Assembly (NCBI GenBank): GCA_000635015.1
Contig: JFMR01000036.1
Coordinates: 62,001-126,000, forward strand
From: Prochlorococcus sp. scB243_498I20
GTDB taxonomy: Bacteria; Cyanobacteriota; Cyanobacteriia; PCC-6307; Cyanobiaceae
Direction: 5' to 3'
Length of the DNA: 64,000 bases
Shown here: positions 8,801 through 16,198 of the stretch, piece after piece
How the letters are laid out: every line of letters starts with the position of its first letter
How positions within the stretch are numbered: position 1 is the stretch's first letter
Position numbers and translations under genes: made by a program
Notes under the pieces: model-generated
What the model was told of the DNA's origin: nothing
Seen by the model: only the letters and a program-made list of their open reading frames with translations
The model's database searches: none

Positions 8801-9547
8801 ATGGCTCTATCTAGTCAAACTAAAGAAACTATACTTGTCGCAGATGACGAGGCAAGTATTAGAAGAATTCTGGAGACACGTCTCTCCATGATTGGCTACA
8901 AAGTTGTAACTGCATGTGATGGTAAAGAAGCACTAAAGTTATTTAAGGATTATGAACCTGATTTAGTAGTGCTTGACGTCATGATGCCAAAGTTAGATGG
9001 TTACGGAGTTTGTCAAGAATTAAGGAAAGATTCTGATGTTCCAATTGTTATGTTAACTGCATTAGGAGATGTTGCAGATAGGATAACAGGTTTAGAATTA
9101 GGGGCTGATGATTATGTAGTAAAACCATTCAGTCCAAAGGAATTAGAAGCTAGAATAAGGTGTGTTCTTAGAAGAATCGACAAAGAACAAATTCCTGGAA
9201 TGCCTAATTCAGGATTAATTTTGGTAACTGATATAAAAATTGATACAAATCGAAGACAAGTTTTTAAAAGCGATGAGAGAATAAGATTAACTGGAATGGA
9301 ATTTAGTCTCTTAGAGCTTTTGGTAAGTAAGTCAGGAGAGCCATTTAGTAGAGGAGAGATTTTGAAAGAAGTTTGGGGATATACCCCCGAGAGACATGTA
9401 GACACGAGAGTCGTGGATGTTCATATATCAAGATTAAGATCAAAACTGGAGGCTGATCCAGCAAATCCTGAATTAATTTTGACAGCAAGGGGTACAGGAT
9501 ATCTTTTCCAACGGATTGTTGATATTGCTCCTTTTGATGGTAAATAA
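8801..9547 (+). CDS. rpaB: Response regulator RpaB (Ycf27)
   Basis: OmpR-type regulator of 248 residues, essential in cyanobacteria and a master switch for high-light and redox response genes through HLR1 sites. The receiver domain has D15/D16, phospho-acceptor D59 in VVLDVMMP and VVKPFSPKELEARI; the winged-helix domain includes RLTGMEFSLLELLVSK and ends GTGYLFQR. The block ASIRRILETRLSMIGYKVVT is highly specific to RpaB. Two receiver cysteines (TACDG and GVCQEL) could be redox sensitive. Its stop is immediately followed by the plsX ATG, so the regulator appears cotranscribed with phospholipid and fatty-acid genes. Confidence 0.95.
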   Translation: MALSSQTKETILVADDEASIRRILETRLSMIGYKVVTACDGKEALKLFKDYEPDLVVLDVMMPKLDGYGVCQELRKDSDVPIVMLTALGDVADRITGLELGADDYVVKPFSPKELEARIRCVLRRIDKEQIPGMPNSGLILVTDIKIDTNRRQVFKSDERIRLTGMEFSLLELLVSKSGEPFSRGEILKEVWGYTPERHVDTRVVDVHISRLRSKLEADPANPELILTARGTGYLFQRIVDIAPFDGK

Positions 9548-10966
9548 ATGGGGAAAGAAACAGCGCAAAAAATTAACAAGCCCAGAGCTATTAGAAGATT
9601 AGTGATTTGGTACAAAAGAAATTCGGCTGTCACTTCAATAGTTGATTCTGCTGCTAGTTCTGCGGCAACGGCTAGTAATGTTGCGGGTAATGTGGTTTCT
9701 GGTGCTGGTTCTGTTGTGACCACTGCTAGTAATGTTGCGAGTAATGTTGCAGGTAATGTTGCAGGTAATGTAGTTTCAAGCGCTGAATCTGTTGTGAATA
9801 CTGCCAGCAGTGTTGTTTCAAATGCTAGCTCAATAGCGAAAAATACATTACAGCCATTAGTTTTTGACCCATTAAAAAGATTACAAAATAGCGATAATAT
9901 TTTAGATAAGGTCGAAGACATTCAATCTAAAAGAATTTGGATCGCAGTTGATGGTATGGGTGGAGATTATGCTCCCGGCCCAATTCTTGAAGGTTGCCTC
10001 GAAGCAATAAGTAGATTCCCAATAAATATAAAGTTTGTCGGCAAAATTGACAAAGTTAAAGATGCAGCAGAAAAAACTGGTTTAGCAGAATTATTAGAAA
10101 GTGAAATTAATAATAATCGTCTTGAATTAATTGATAGTGGAGAGCCAATTGGGATGAATGAAGAAGCTACTGCAGTCAGAAAAAGGAAAAATGCAAGCAT
10201 AAACGTCGCAATGGATTTAGTAAGAAATAATAAAGCTGAAGCTGTCTACTCAGCTGGTAATTCAGGTGCCATGATGGCTTCTGCCATATTTAGAATTGGA
10301 AGATTGAAAGGGATTGATAGACCAGCCATAGGAGCATTATTTCCAACAAGGGATCAAACTCGCCCTGTATTAGTTTTAGATGTTGGTGCAAATACTGATT
10401 GTAAGCCATCTTATCTACATCAATTTGCTCTTCTAGGTAACATTTATGCAAAAGATGTCTTACAAGTAAAAAAACCAAGAATAGGCCTTTTAAATATTGG
10501 AGAAGAAGAATGCAAAGGTAATGATTTATCCCTAAAAACATTTGAATTATTATCTTCTGAAAAAAGTTTTGATTTTGGAGGTAATTGTGAAGGGCGAGAT
10601 GTATTATCAGGTAGCTTCGACGTAGTAGTCTGTGATGGATTTACTGGAAATATATTATTGAAATTTCTTGAATCTGTGGGAGGAGTTTTATTAGATATTT
10701 TGAGATCTGAGCTGCCACGTGGAAGGCGGGGGAAAGTTGGTTCAGCTTTTTTAAGAAGTAATCTAATCAGAATTAAGAAAAGGTTAGATCATGCCGAACA
10801 TGGAGGAGCTTTATTACTTGGGGTGAATGGTATTTGTGTTATTGGTCATGGAAGTAGCAAATCTTTATCAGTAGTTAGTGCTCTTCGCTTGGCTCACTCT
10901 GCAGTGAATCATGATGTTATGGACAATTTAAATCAACTGCAAAAGCTTCAAGTTTTAAATTCATAA
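9548..10966 (+). CDS. plsX: Phosphate acyltransferase PlsX with long repetitive N-terminal extension
   Basis: Makes acyl-phosphate from acyl-ACP, the first committed donor for glycerolipid synthesis. The catalytic part begins near residue 128 (RIWIAVDGMGGDYAPGP) and continues normally with SAGNSGAMM, LLNIGEEECKGND and FTGNILLKF. The protein is 472 residues, against about 330-350 for standard PlsX. The extra 127 residues comprise a basic start (KPRAIRRLVIWYKRN), a run of five 11-residue Ala/Val/Ser/Asn repeats (42-96) and a linker. The ATG abuts the rpaB stop, leaving no room for a separate start, so the extension is genuinely in frame. fabH, fabD and plsC follow on the same strand. Confidence 0.95.
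   Translation: MGKETAQKINKPRAIRRLVIWYKRNSAVTSIVDSAASSAATASNVAGNVVSGAGSVVTTASNVASNVAGNVAGNVVSSAESVVNTASSVVSNASSIAKNTLQPLVFDPLKRLQNSDNILDKVEDIQSKRIWIAVDGMGGDYAPGPILEGCLEAISRFPINIKFVGKIDKVKDAAEKTGLAELLESEINNNRLELIDSGEPIGMNEEATAVRKRKNASINVAMDLVRNNKAEAVYSAGNSGAMMASAIFRIGRLKGIDRPAIGALFPTRDQTRPVLVLDVGANTDCKPSYLHQFALLGNIYAKDVLQVKKPRIGLLNIGEEECKGNDLSLKTFELLSSEKSFDFGGNCEGRDVLSGSFDVVVCDGFTGNILLKFLESVGGVLLDILRSELPRGRRGKVGSAFLRSNLIRIKKRLDHAEHGGALLLGVNGICVIGHGSSKSLSVVSALRLAHSAVNHDVMDNLNQLQKLQVLNS
9671..9835 (+). repeat. Five tandem 11-residue coding repeats in plsX
   Basis: Codons 42-96 of plsX split into five consecutive 11-mers: ASNVAGNVVSG, AGSVVTTASNV, ASNVAGNVAGN, VVSSAESVVNT and ASSVVSNASSI. Hydrophobic Ala/Val fall at positions 1, 4, 5 and 8 of nearly every unit, and the rest are small uncharged residues. 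At the DNA level, GGTAATGTTGCA-like units recur, so the repeat number could change by slippage or recombination. Confidence 0.85.
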
Positions 10967-10975
10967 AACATATTG

Positions 10976-10995
10976 AGTCAAATTTATGTTTGACT
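10976..10995 (+). other. Hairpin between plsX and fabH
   Basis: AGTCAAA (10976-10982) and TTTGACT (10989-10995) form a perfect 7-bp stem with loop TTTATG. No T tract follows, so it is not a standard terminator. It may be a processing site or a chance dyad inside the presumed rpaB-plsX-fabH unit. Confidence 0.35.
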
Positions 10996-11019
10996 AATAT
11001 AAGTAACTAAAAAACTCTT

Positions 11020-12027
11020 TTGGAAGGAATAAATTTTAATCGGATTGGAGTGTCATTCAAGGGAAGTGGAAGTTATGTACCTGATCAAATCCTAACCAAT
11101 CAAAAAATTAGTCAAAAAGTTGATACAAGCAATGAATGGATACAATCTAGAACTGGTATTTCTGAGAGAAGAATCTCTAGCGTAGAAGATAATGTTTCTG
11201 AGATGGGTTATAAGGCTGCTCTAAAGGCTATAGAAATGGCTAATTGGGATATTAAAACGATTGATTTGATTGTTTTAGCTACTTCTACTCCGCATGATTT
11301 ATTTGGATCAGCCCCATCCATTCAAGCTAAATTAGGGGCAGCAAATGCTGTAGCTTTCGATTTAACTGCAGCTTGTAGTGGCTTTTTATTTGCCTTAATA
11401 ACAGCCTCACAATTTTTAAAAGGGGGTAGTTTTAAAAGGGCTATTGTTATTGGAGCAGATCAATTATCAAGTTTTGTTGATTGGAATGATAGAAGAAGTT
11501 GTATTCTCTTTGGAGATGGTGCCGGTGCATTAGCAATTGAAGCCACAAATGAATTTGATAATTTTATAGGTTTTGATATGAGAACTGATGGGGGGAGGGG
11601 TTCTTTTCTTAATCTTCCATCAAAAAATAATAAGGATTCAATAGTTGATGAAATTGACTTTTTAAGTGGAGGTTTTTCTCCAATTCAGATGAATGGTCAG
11701 GAAGTTTATAAATTCGCAGTTAAAGAAGTCCCCCTAATTCTTCAAAAGTTGTTGAAAAAAATGAAATGTAATTCTGATCAAGTTGATTGGCTCTTGTTGC
11801 ATCAAGCTAATCAAAGAATATTGGATTCTGTAGGAGAAAGATTAAAAATTCCCAGAGAAAAGATTCTTAGCAATTTAGAAAAATATGGCAATACTTCAGC
11901 AGCAACAATTCCACTAATGATGGATGAGGCTGTAAGAGATTATAGAATTAAACAAAATGATATTATTGCTACAAGTGGTTTCGGTGCTGGGCTAAGTTGG
12001 GGTGCAGCCCTAATTAAATGGGGTTAA
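11020..12027 (+). CDS. fabH: 3-oxoacyl-ACP synthase III
   Basis: Condenses acetyl-CoA with malonyl-ACP to start fatty-acid synthesis. The Cys-His-Asn triad is visible: C119 in DLTAACSGFLF, His in LLHQANQRI (about 263) and Asn in YGNTSAAT (about 293). The C-terminus GFGAGLSWGAALIKW is typical. At 335 residues it has normal length. The frame opens with TTG at 11020; no ATG occurs before the conserved SGSYVPDQILTN segment, so TTG is the best start. It is preceded by plsX and followed by fabD after 18 bp, in a lipid-synthesis run. Confidence 0.95.
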   Translation: MEGINFNRIGVSFKGSGSYVPDQILTNQKISQKVDTSNEWIQSRTGISERRISSVEDNVSEMGYKAALKAIEMANWDIKTIDLIVLATSTPHDLFGSAPSIQAKLGAANAVAFDLTAACSGFLFALITASQFLKGGSFKRAIVIGADQLSSFVDWNDRRSCILFGDGAGALAIEATNEFDNFIGFDMRTDGGRGSFLNLPSKNNKDSIVDEIDFLSGGFSPIQMNGQEVYKFAVKEVPLILQKLLKKMKCNSDQVDWLLLHQANQRILDSVGERLKIPREKILSNLEKYGNTSAATIPLMMDEAVRDYRIKQNDIIATSGFGAGLSWGAALIKWG

Positions 12028-12045
12028 AAACAAAATAGGAACATT

Positions 12046-12942
12046 ATGACAGTTGCATGGGTATTCCCTGGACAGGGTTCGCAAAAAATTGGAATGGCAA
12101 AACAAATTGAAAATTTGCCCAACACAAAAGAGAGGTTTAGTTATGCATCTGAGATATTTGAAAGGAATTTATTTGAAATTTGTGAGTTAAATAATGAACC
12201 AACAAATCCTCTTATTGATTTAAATAACACAAGAAACACACAAATTTGTCTTTTTTTAGTTGAATCAATTTTATTAGATGCATTAAAGGAAAATGGATTT
12301 AAACCAACTTATGTTGCTGGGCATAGTCTTGGAGAAATCACTGCATTATATTGTGCTGATGTTTTTTCATTCGAAGATTGCGTTTCTCTAATAAAAGAAA
12401 GGTCTCAATTGATGGTAAATGCTGGGAAAGGATCTATGGCAGCAGTAATTGGTTTTGATAGAAATGAACTTGATCTATTAGTACAAAAAATTGATGATAT
12501 TGTAATTGCTAATGATAATAGCTCTTCCCAAGTTGTCTTATCAGGATCTACTGAAGCATTAGATAATTTGTCGAGAGAATTTTCTTGTAAAAGATTCTTG
12601 AAATTAAATGTTTCAGGTGCATTTCATTCACCATTTATGAATGAATCTTCATCAAAATTTTCTGAGTATTTAAAACAGATTCAATTTAAAAAACCCTCTT
12701 TCCCAGTCATAAGTAATTGTGAACCTTCACTTTGTAGTGATGCAAACGAGCTTAAAATTAGATTAGAAAAGCAAATGTGTAATGGAGTTAGGTGGCGAGA
12801 AACTATGGATTTAATGGCAAAAGATAGTGATCTACATATTGTTGAAATTGGGCCTTCTAATGTACTAAGCGGTTTAGGAAAAAGACATCTTAAAGGTGTA
12901 AAAATTTCTCAAGTTTCATCTTCTGATCAAATATCTTATTAA
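12046..12942 (+). CDS. fabD: Malonyl-CoA:ACP transacylase
   Basis: Transfers the malonyl group from CoA to acyl carrier protein to feed fatty-acid elongation. Seen: the N-terminal WVFPGQGSQ motif (5-13), nucleophile S94 in AGHSLGEITA, the catalytic His in SGAFHSPFM (about 194) and the C-terminal VEIGPSNVLSGL. At 298 residues it is normal. It lies 18 bp after fabH and 6 bp before plsC on the same strand, so one transcript is likely. Confidence 0.96.
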   Translation: MTVAWVFPGQGSQKIGMAKQIENLPNTKERFSYASEIFERNLFEICELNNEPTNPLIDLNNTRNTQICLFLVESILLDALKENGFKPTYVAGHSLGEITALYCADVFSFEDCVSLIKERSQLMVNAGKGSMAAVIGFDRNELDLLVQKIDDIVIANDNSSSQVVLSGSTEALDNLSREFSCKRFLKLNVSGAFHSPFMNESSSKFSEYLKQIQFKKPSFPVISNCEPSLCSDANELKIRLEKQMCNGVRWRETMDLMAKDSDLHIVEIGPSNVLSGLGKRHLKGVKISQVSSSDQISY

Positions 12943-12948
12943 TTTTGT

Positions 12949-13569
12949 ATGAAAAATCATACTATTCAAAAATTAATCTACGAATTAGTTAGTAAGCTTT
13001 TTGTATTACCTATTTATAAATTTGTATTTAAAGGTCAATTAATAGGTAGAGACAATATTCCGCAAAAAGATTCTTTTATCATGGTTTCTAATCATGGTTC
13101 TTTACTTGATCCTCCTTTGTTAGGCCATGCCCTTGGACGTAATATATCTTTTATGGCCAAGGCAGAGCTTTTTAAAATTCCTTTTCTTGGTTTTATTATC
13201 AAGGCTTGTGGAGCATATCCTGTGAAAAGAGGAATTGCTGATAAAAATACAATTAAAACAGCATGTAAAAAATTGTCAAACGATAATTGTATTGGAATTT
13301 TTATTGATGGCACTCGTCAAAAAAATGGCCGAGTAAATAAGCCCAAACAAGGAGCAGCATTATTAGCCTTTAAAAATCAAAAATTATTATTGCCTGTTGC
13401 AATAGTTAATTCACATAGACTAATGAGATTTAAATTCTTTTTTCCTTTATTTTCAAAAATAGTTATTAAAGTGGGAAAACCTGTTCAACCTCCTCAAAGT
13501 TCATCAAGAGATGAACTTAATCTTGTGACAATGCACCTTAAAGACGAAATTAATAGTTTGATTGGATAA
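12949..13569 (+). CDS. plsC: 1-acyl-sn-glycerol-3-phosphate acyltransferase
   Basis: Adds the second acyl chain to lysophosphatidate, making phosphatidate at the membrane. The acyltransferase HX4D box is NHGSLLDP (H49, D54), followed by the GAYPVKRG and FIDGTRQKNG blocks. It has 206 residues with a hydrophobic N-terminal segment. It closes the rpaB-plsX-fabH-fabD-plsC run, so the chain from acyl-ACP to phosphatidate is encoded together apart from plsY. It is convergent with tsaB, four bases between stops. Confidence 0.92.
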   Translation: MKNHTIQKLIYELVSKLFVLPIYKFVFKGQLIGRDNIPQKDSFIMVSNHGSLLDPPLLGHALGRNISFMAKAELFKIPFLGFIIKACGAYPVKRGIADKNTIKTACKKLSNDNCIGIFIDGTRQKNGRVNKPKQGAALLAFKNQKLLLPVAIVNSHRLMRFKFFFPLFSKIVIKVGKPVQPPQSSSRDELNLVTMHLKDEINSLIG

Positions 13570-13573
13570 ATAT

Positions 13574-14227
13574 TTAGTTAATTGGAGAAATAGGGTAAAG
13601 AGGCAAAACTTTTTCCCAAGAATCTACATTTGAATTTAATGAATTTTTGTTTGATAAATCTAATAGTTCTTTTAAATCTTCTTTATCATCAAAAATAGCC
13701 TCGAAAAAAAGTTCTTTACTCTCGAGTTCTTTAATAACTTTTGGTAAAACTGTTTCTCGAATGACTAGATCTGAAGGAGTTTTTTCGTCATAACAAATCT
13801 CATATTTACCTGCAATAAAACCCTTTCGTTTTAATTTTTTGTAAATCCAGAATGATTTTTTGTTTGTAAAGATATTATTTTTTGATGCAATTCTTTTTGC
13901 CATTATTTTAAATGAACTAAAACTGTCTAAAGGACAATTTATTTGTTGTGAGATCGTTCTTGCTAAAACTACAATAAGTCGTGAAGCATTAAAATTTGCT
14001 GGTCCTATACTGACAGATAACTTATTTATTTTTTGTAAATTTTCTTTGGAAATGAATTTATCTAGATCATTAATTAAGTTGTTGCAAAGGTCATTATCAA
14101 ATTTTTTGATAAATAATTCATCAGATTCAAGGTTATTGGTTTTTCTATACCCAAAGCCAAAAGAAGTGTCTGTGCTATGAATAACTAAAATTGGGTAACT
14201 TTCTCTTTGATTTAGTTTATTTGTCAT
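13574..14227 (-). CDS. tsaB: tRNA threonylcarbamoyladenosine biosynthesis protein TsaB
   Basis: Non-catalytic partner of TsaD in making t6A37 on tRNAs that read ANN codons. The ASKHA-like N-terminus contains ILVIHSTDTSFGF, and SIGPANFNASRLIVVLARTI corresponds to the family GPGSFTGLR block, here quite diverged. It has 217 residues. The start lies two bases after a hairpin that includes the ycf34 stop codon and masks the Shine-Dalgarno AAAGG, which suggests translational coupling to ycf34. Divergence of the key motif makes this a little less sure than its neighbours. Confidence 0.8.
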   Translation of the reverse strand: MTNKLNQRESYPILVIHSTDTSFGFGYRKTNNLESDELFIKKFDNDLCNNLINDLDKFISKENLQKINKLSVSIGPANFNASRLIVVLARTISQQINCPLDSFSSFKIMAKRIASKNNIFTNKKSFWIYKKLKRKGFIAGKYEICYDEKTPSDLVIRETVLPKVIKELESKELFFEAIFDDKEDLKELLDLSNKNSLNSNVDSWEKVLPLYPISPIN

Positions 14228-14229
14228 CT

Positions 14230-14249
14230 ATTACCTTTAAACAGGTAAT
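14230..14249 (-). promoter_or_regulatory. Hairpin sequestering the tsaB ribosome binding site
   Basis: On the minus strand, ATTACCT (14249-14243), loop GTTTAA and AGGTAAT (14236-14230) form a perfect 7-bp stem. The loop contains the ycf34 stop TAA (14239-14237), and the 3' arm overlaps the AAAGG Shine-Dalgarno that ends 6 bases before the tsaB ATG. A ribosome finishing ycf34 would open it. The structure is seen; the coupling role is inferred. Confidence 0.5.
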
Positions 14250-14488
14250 TCCATACCTGGATTACATTTAGACCATTTACCAAATTCATTTTCAAAACTT
14301 TCACAAGATTGAACATCCCAATCAGTTTTATAATCACCATTATTATCTTTAACTATATTGACATGAATGAATGGTTTTTTTGCTTTAAAATCAGGTAGAT
14401 CACAAATATGATCAACACCATGATTATTCTCAACATCATGATATGTGATACATCTATCAACCCATTTACAGTTGATGCAAATGCACAT
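14237..14488 (-). CDS. ycf34: Ycf34 family iron-sulfur protein
   Basis: Small cyanobacterial and plastid protein; the Synechocystis member was reported to carry an iron-sulfur cluster and to affect photosynthetic electron transport. Starting at ATG 14488 the product is 83 residues and begins MCICINCKWVDRCITYH, with Cys 2, 4, 7 and 12 followed by further cysteines in HICDLP, VQSCESF and WSKCNPG. The open frame extends 23 codons upstream but there runs into pcnB and lacks conservation, so the shorter start is chosen. It is divergent from pcnB by only 14 bp and coupled to tsaB downstream. Confidence 0.88.
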   Translation of the reverse strand: MCICINCKWVDRCITYHDVENNHGVDHICDLPDFKAKKPFIHVNIVKDNNGDYKTDWDVQSCESFENEFGKWSKCNPGMELPV

Positions 14489-14502
14489 AATAAATAAATA
14501 AT

Positions 14503-15720
14503 ATGAAAAATAGCTTTCAAACAGATCATACACTAATAATTGATGAATTAGAAACAAGTATAAAAATTCATAATTTGGATTTAATCTTAGGTTTTTTACC
14601 TAAAGGATCATATTTGGTTGGTGGTTATATAAGAGATATTATTTTGGGAAGAAAAACTGAAAAGTTAGATGTTGATATTGTGGTACCTTTAAATGCAATT
14701 GAAATTGGTAAAAAGATTGCAGATAATATTGGATCAAAATTTATAATTTTAGATAAAAAAAGAGAAGTAATAAGAATTATTCTTAATAATATTTATATTG
14801 ATATTGCTAATCAAGTTTCATCTTCCATAGAAGGAGATTTATGTTCTAGAGACTTTTCGATCAATTCAATTGCTTTTTTATTTGATAAGAAAAGTTTGTT
14901 TGATCCATTAAATGGTCTTAAAGATCTCGAGATTTCTTTGCTTAGAACTCATTCTGAAAACAATTTAATAAATGATCCTTTACGAATTTTAAGATGTTTT
15001 CGATTTGTTTCAGAATTGAATTTTAAAATTGATTTAAGATTAGTTGATTTTATAAAAAAAAATAAAGGGAACTTATATCTTGTCGCAAAAGAAAGAATTA
15101 CTTATGAAATACAGAAAATAGTAAATGGAGCAAATGCTCTTGATGCAGTATTGTTGATAAAAAAATTAAATATATTTGATACTGAAAATTTATTTGAAGA
15201 TTCTTTTTTTTTGGATTTAGAGAAAATTAATTATGGAGAACTTGTTCAGCAAGAAAAAGATAAATATTTACCATCATTTTTTATTGCTCAAATCTTAGAT
15301 GTTGTAACTTTAGAGAAACTGAAATTTAGTAAAGGTGATATTGCAAAAACTAAGTTATTGCGTAAATGGCACCTTTTCTTGAAAAACAAAAATATCGCTC
15401 AGTTAGATGAATTTGACAGATTTAAATTACATCAAGAATTAGAAATGTTTCTGCCATCTTTTATTTTTTATTTACCTCAAAACTTACAATCAGATTGGCT
15501 TCATAGATGGCGTGATAAAGATGATAAATTATTTCATCCCTCAAACTTAGTTAATGGTGATGTAATTAAAAAAAATTTGGAAATCAAGGATGGACCTATT
15601 TTGGGAGAGCTTTTACAGTATCTTTCTAAAGAACTTGCATATAAGAGATTGAATAATTTTGATGAAGCTATTTATAAAGCAAAGCGATGGATTAAACAAA
15701 ATGCGCCAAAATGTGATTAA
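14503..15720 (+). CDS. pcnB: tRNA nucleotidyltransferase / poly(A) polymerase family protein
   Basis: Adds or repairs the 3' CCA of tRNAs, or polyadenylates RNA. The nucleotidyltransferase head contains LPKGSYLVGGYIRDIILGRK (about 32-51) and the metal-binding DVDIVV (about 62-67), then RDFSINSIAF and DPLRILRCFRF of the core. It has 405 residues. tRNA-Asn in this window lacks an encoded CCA, consistent with need for a CCA-adding enzyme. Whether it is CCA- or poly(A)-specific cannot be read here. Its annotated ATG lies 14 bp from the divergent ycf34 start, so the true start could be a little downstream. Confidence 0.88.
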   Translation: MKNSFQTDHTLIIDELETSIKIHNLDLILGFLPKGSYLVGGYIRDIILGRKTEKLDVDIVVPLNAIEIGKKIADNIGSKFIILDKKREVIRIILNNIYIDIANQVSSSIEGDLCSRDFSINSIAFLFDKKSLFDPLNGLKDLEISLLRTHSENNLINDPLRILRCFRFVSELNFKIDLRLVDFIKKNKGNLYLVAKERITYEIQKIVNGANALDAVLLIKKLNIFDTENLFEDSFFLDLEKINYGELVQQEKDKYLPSFFIAQILDVVTLEKLKFSKGDIAKTKLLRKWHLFLKNKNIAQLDEFDRFKLHQELEMFLPSFIFYLPQNLQSDWLHRWRDKDDKLFHPSNLVNGDVIKKNLEIKDGPILGELLQYLSKELAYKRLNNFDEAIYKAKRWIKQNAPKCD

Positions 15721-15778
15721 ATACACATAGCTTAGTTTTGTCTAGAAGTTCAGACTTCAAAATCATTTTTAAAAATTT

Positions 15779-16198
15779 ATGAGTATTCGCATTTACATTG
15801 GCAACTTACCACAGGGATTTAATCCAAAAGAATTTGATACACTTTTAAAGTCAGTTTCTGATTCGATTAGATTTAAAGCAGTTTTAGATAAGGAAACTAA
15901 GGAATGCAGGGGGTTTGGTTTTGCTACTACTAATAATGAAGATAATGCTAATTTATTAATTCAAAAGTTAAATGGTTTTGAATTTAATGGTTCTAAATTA
16001 AGAGTAGAGCTATCAGAAAAGAAAGATTCTGCTTCAAATAAAAGAAATAGTGGAAAATCAAATAAAAATAAGAAGAGGAAAGACTTTAAGAAAATTGTTC
16101 ACAGTGATGCTCCTAACTTAGAAGCTCCTGATCCAAGGTGGGCAGGAGAACTATCTAAATTAAAAGATTTGTTGGCTAATCAGAAGACTCCTGCTTAA
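15779..16198 (+). CDS. RNA-binding protein with one RRM domain
   Basis: Cyanobacterial Rbp-type protein of 139 residues. A single RNA recognition motif spans about 1-80, with RNP2 IYIGNL (5-10) and RNP1 ECRGFGFAT. A lysine-rich linker (RNSGKSNKNKKRKDFKK) follows, and a C-terminal segment ends APDPRWAGELSKLKDLLANQ. The basic tail differs from the glycine-rich tail of many cyanobacterial Rbps. Likely an RNA chaperone in the cytoplasm or near membranes. Its TAA is followed directly by the stop codon of convergent crtB with no spacer. Confidence 0.9.
   Translation: MSIRIYIGNLPQGFNPKEFDTLLKSVSDSIRFKAVLDKETKECRGFGFATTNNEDNANLLIQKLNGFEFNGSKLRVELSEKKDSASNKRNSGKSNKNKKRKDFKKIVHSDAPNLEAPDPRWAGELSKLKDLLANQKTPA

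Noticed and set aside
9421..9921. A 166-codon antisense ORF opposite rpaB end and plsX start, rich in Ala/Thr/Leu
   Set aside because: It mirrors the plsX repeat codons; the low-complexity sequence keeps the opposite frame open. No recognisable domain and both sense genes are certain.
10976..10995. plsX-fabH hairpin as an intrinsic terminator
   Set aside because: There is a perfect stem but no T tract, and fabH on the same strand shows no strong promoter of its own.
14489..14557. Extended ycf34 frame starting inside pcnB
   Set aside because: The conserved protein begins at MCICINC; the extra 23 residues overlap pcnB and look like untranslated sequence.
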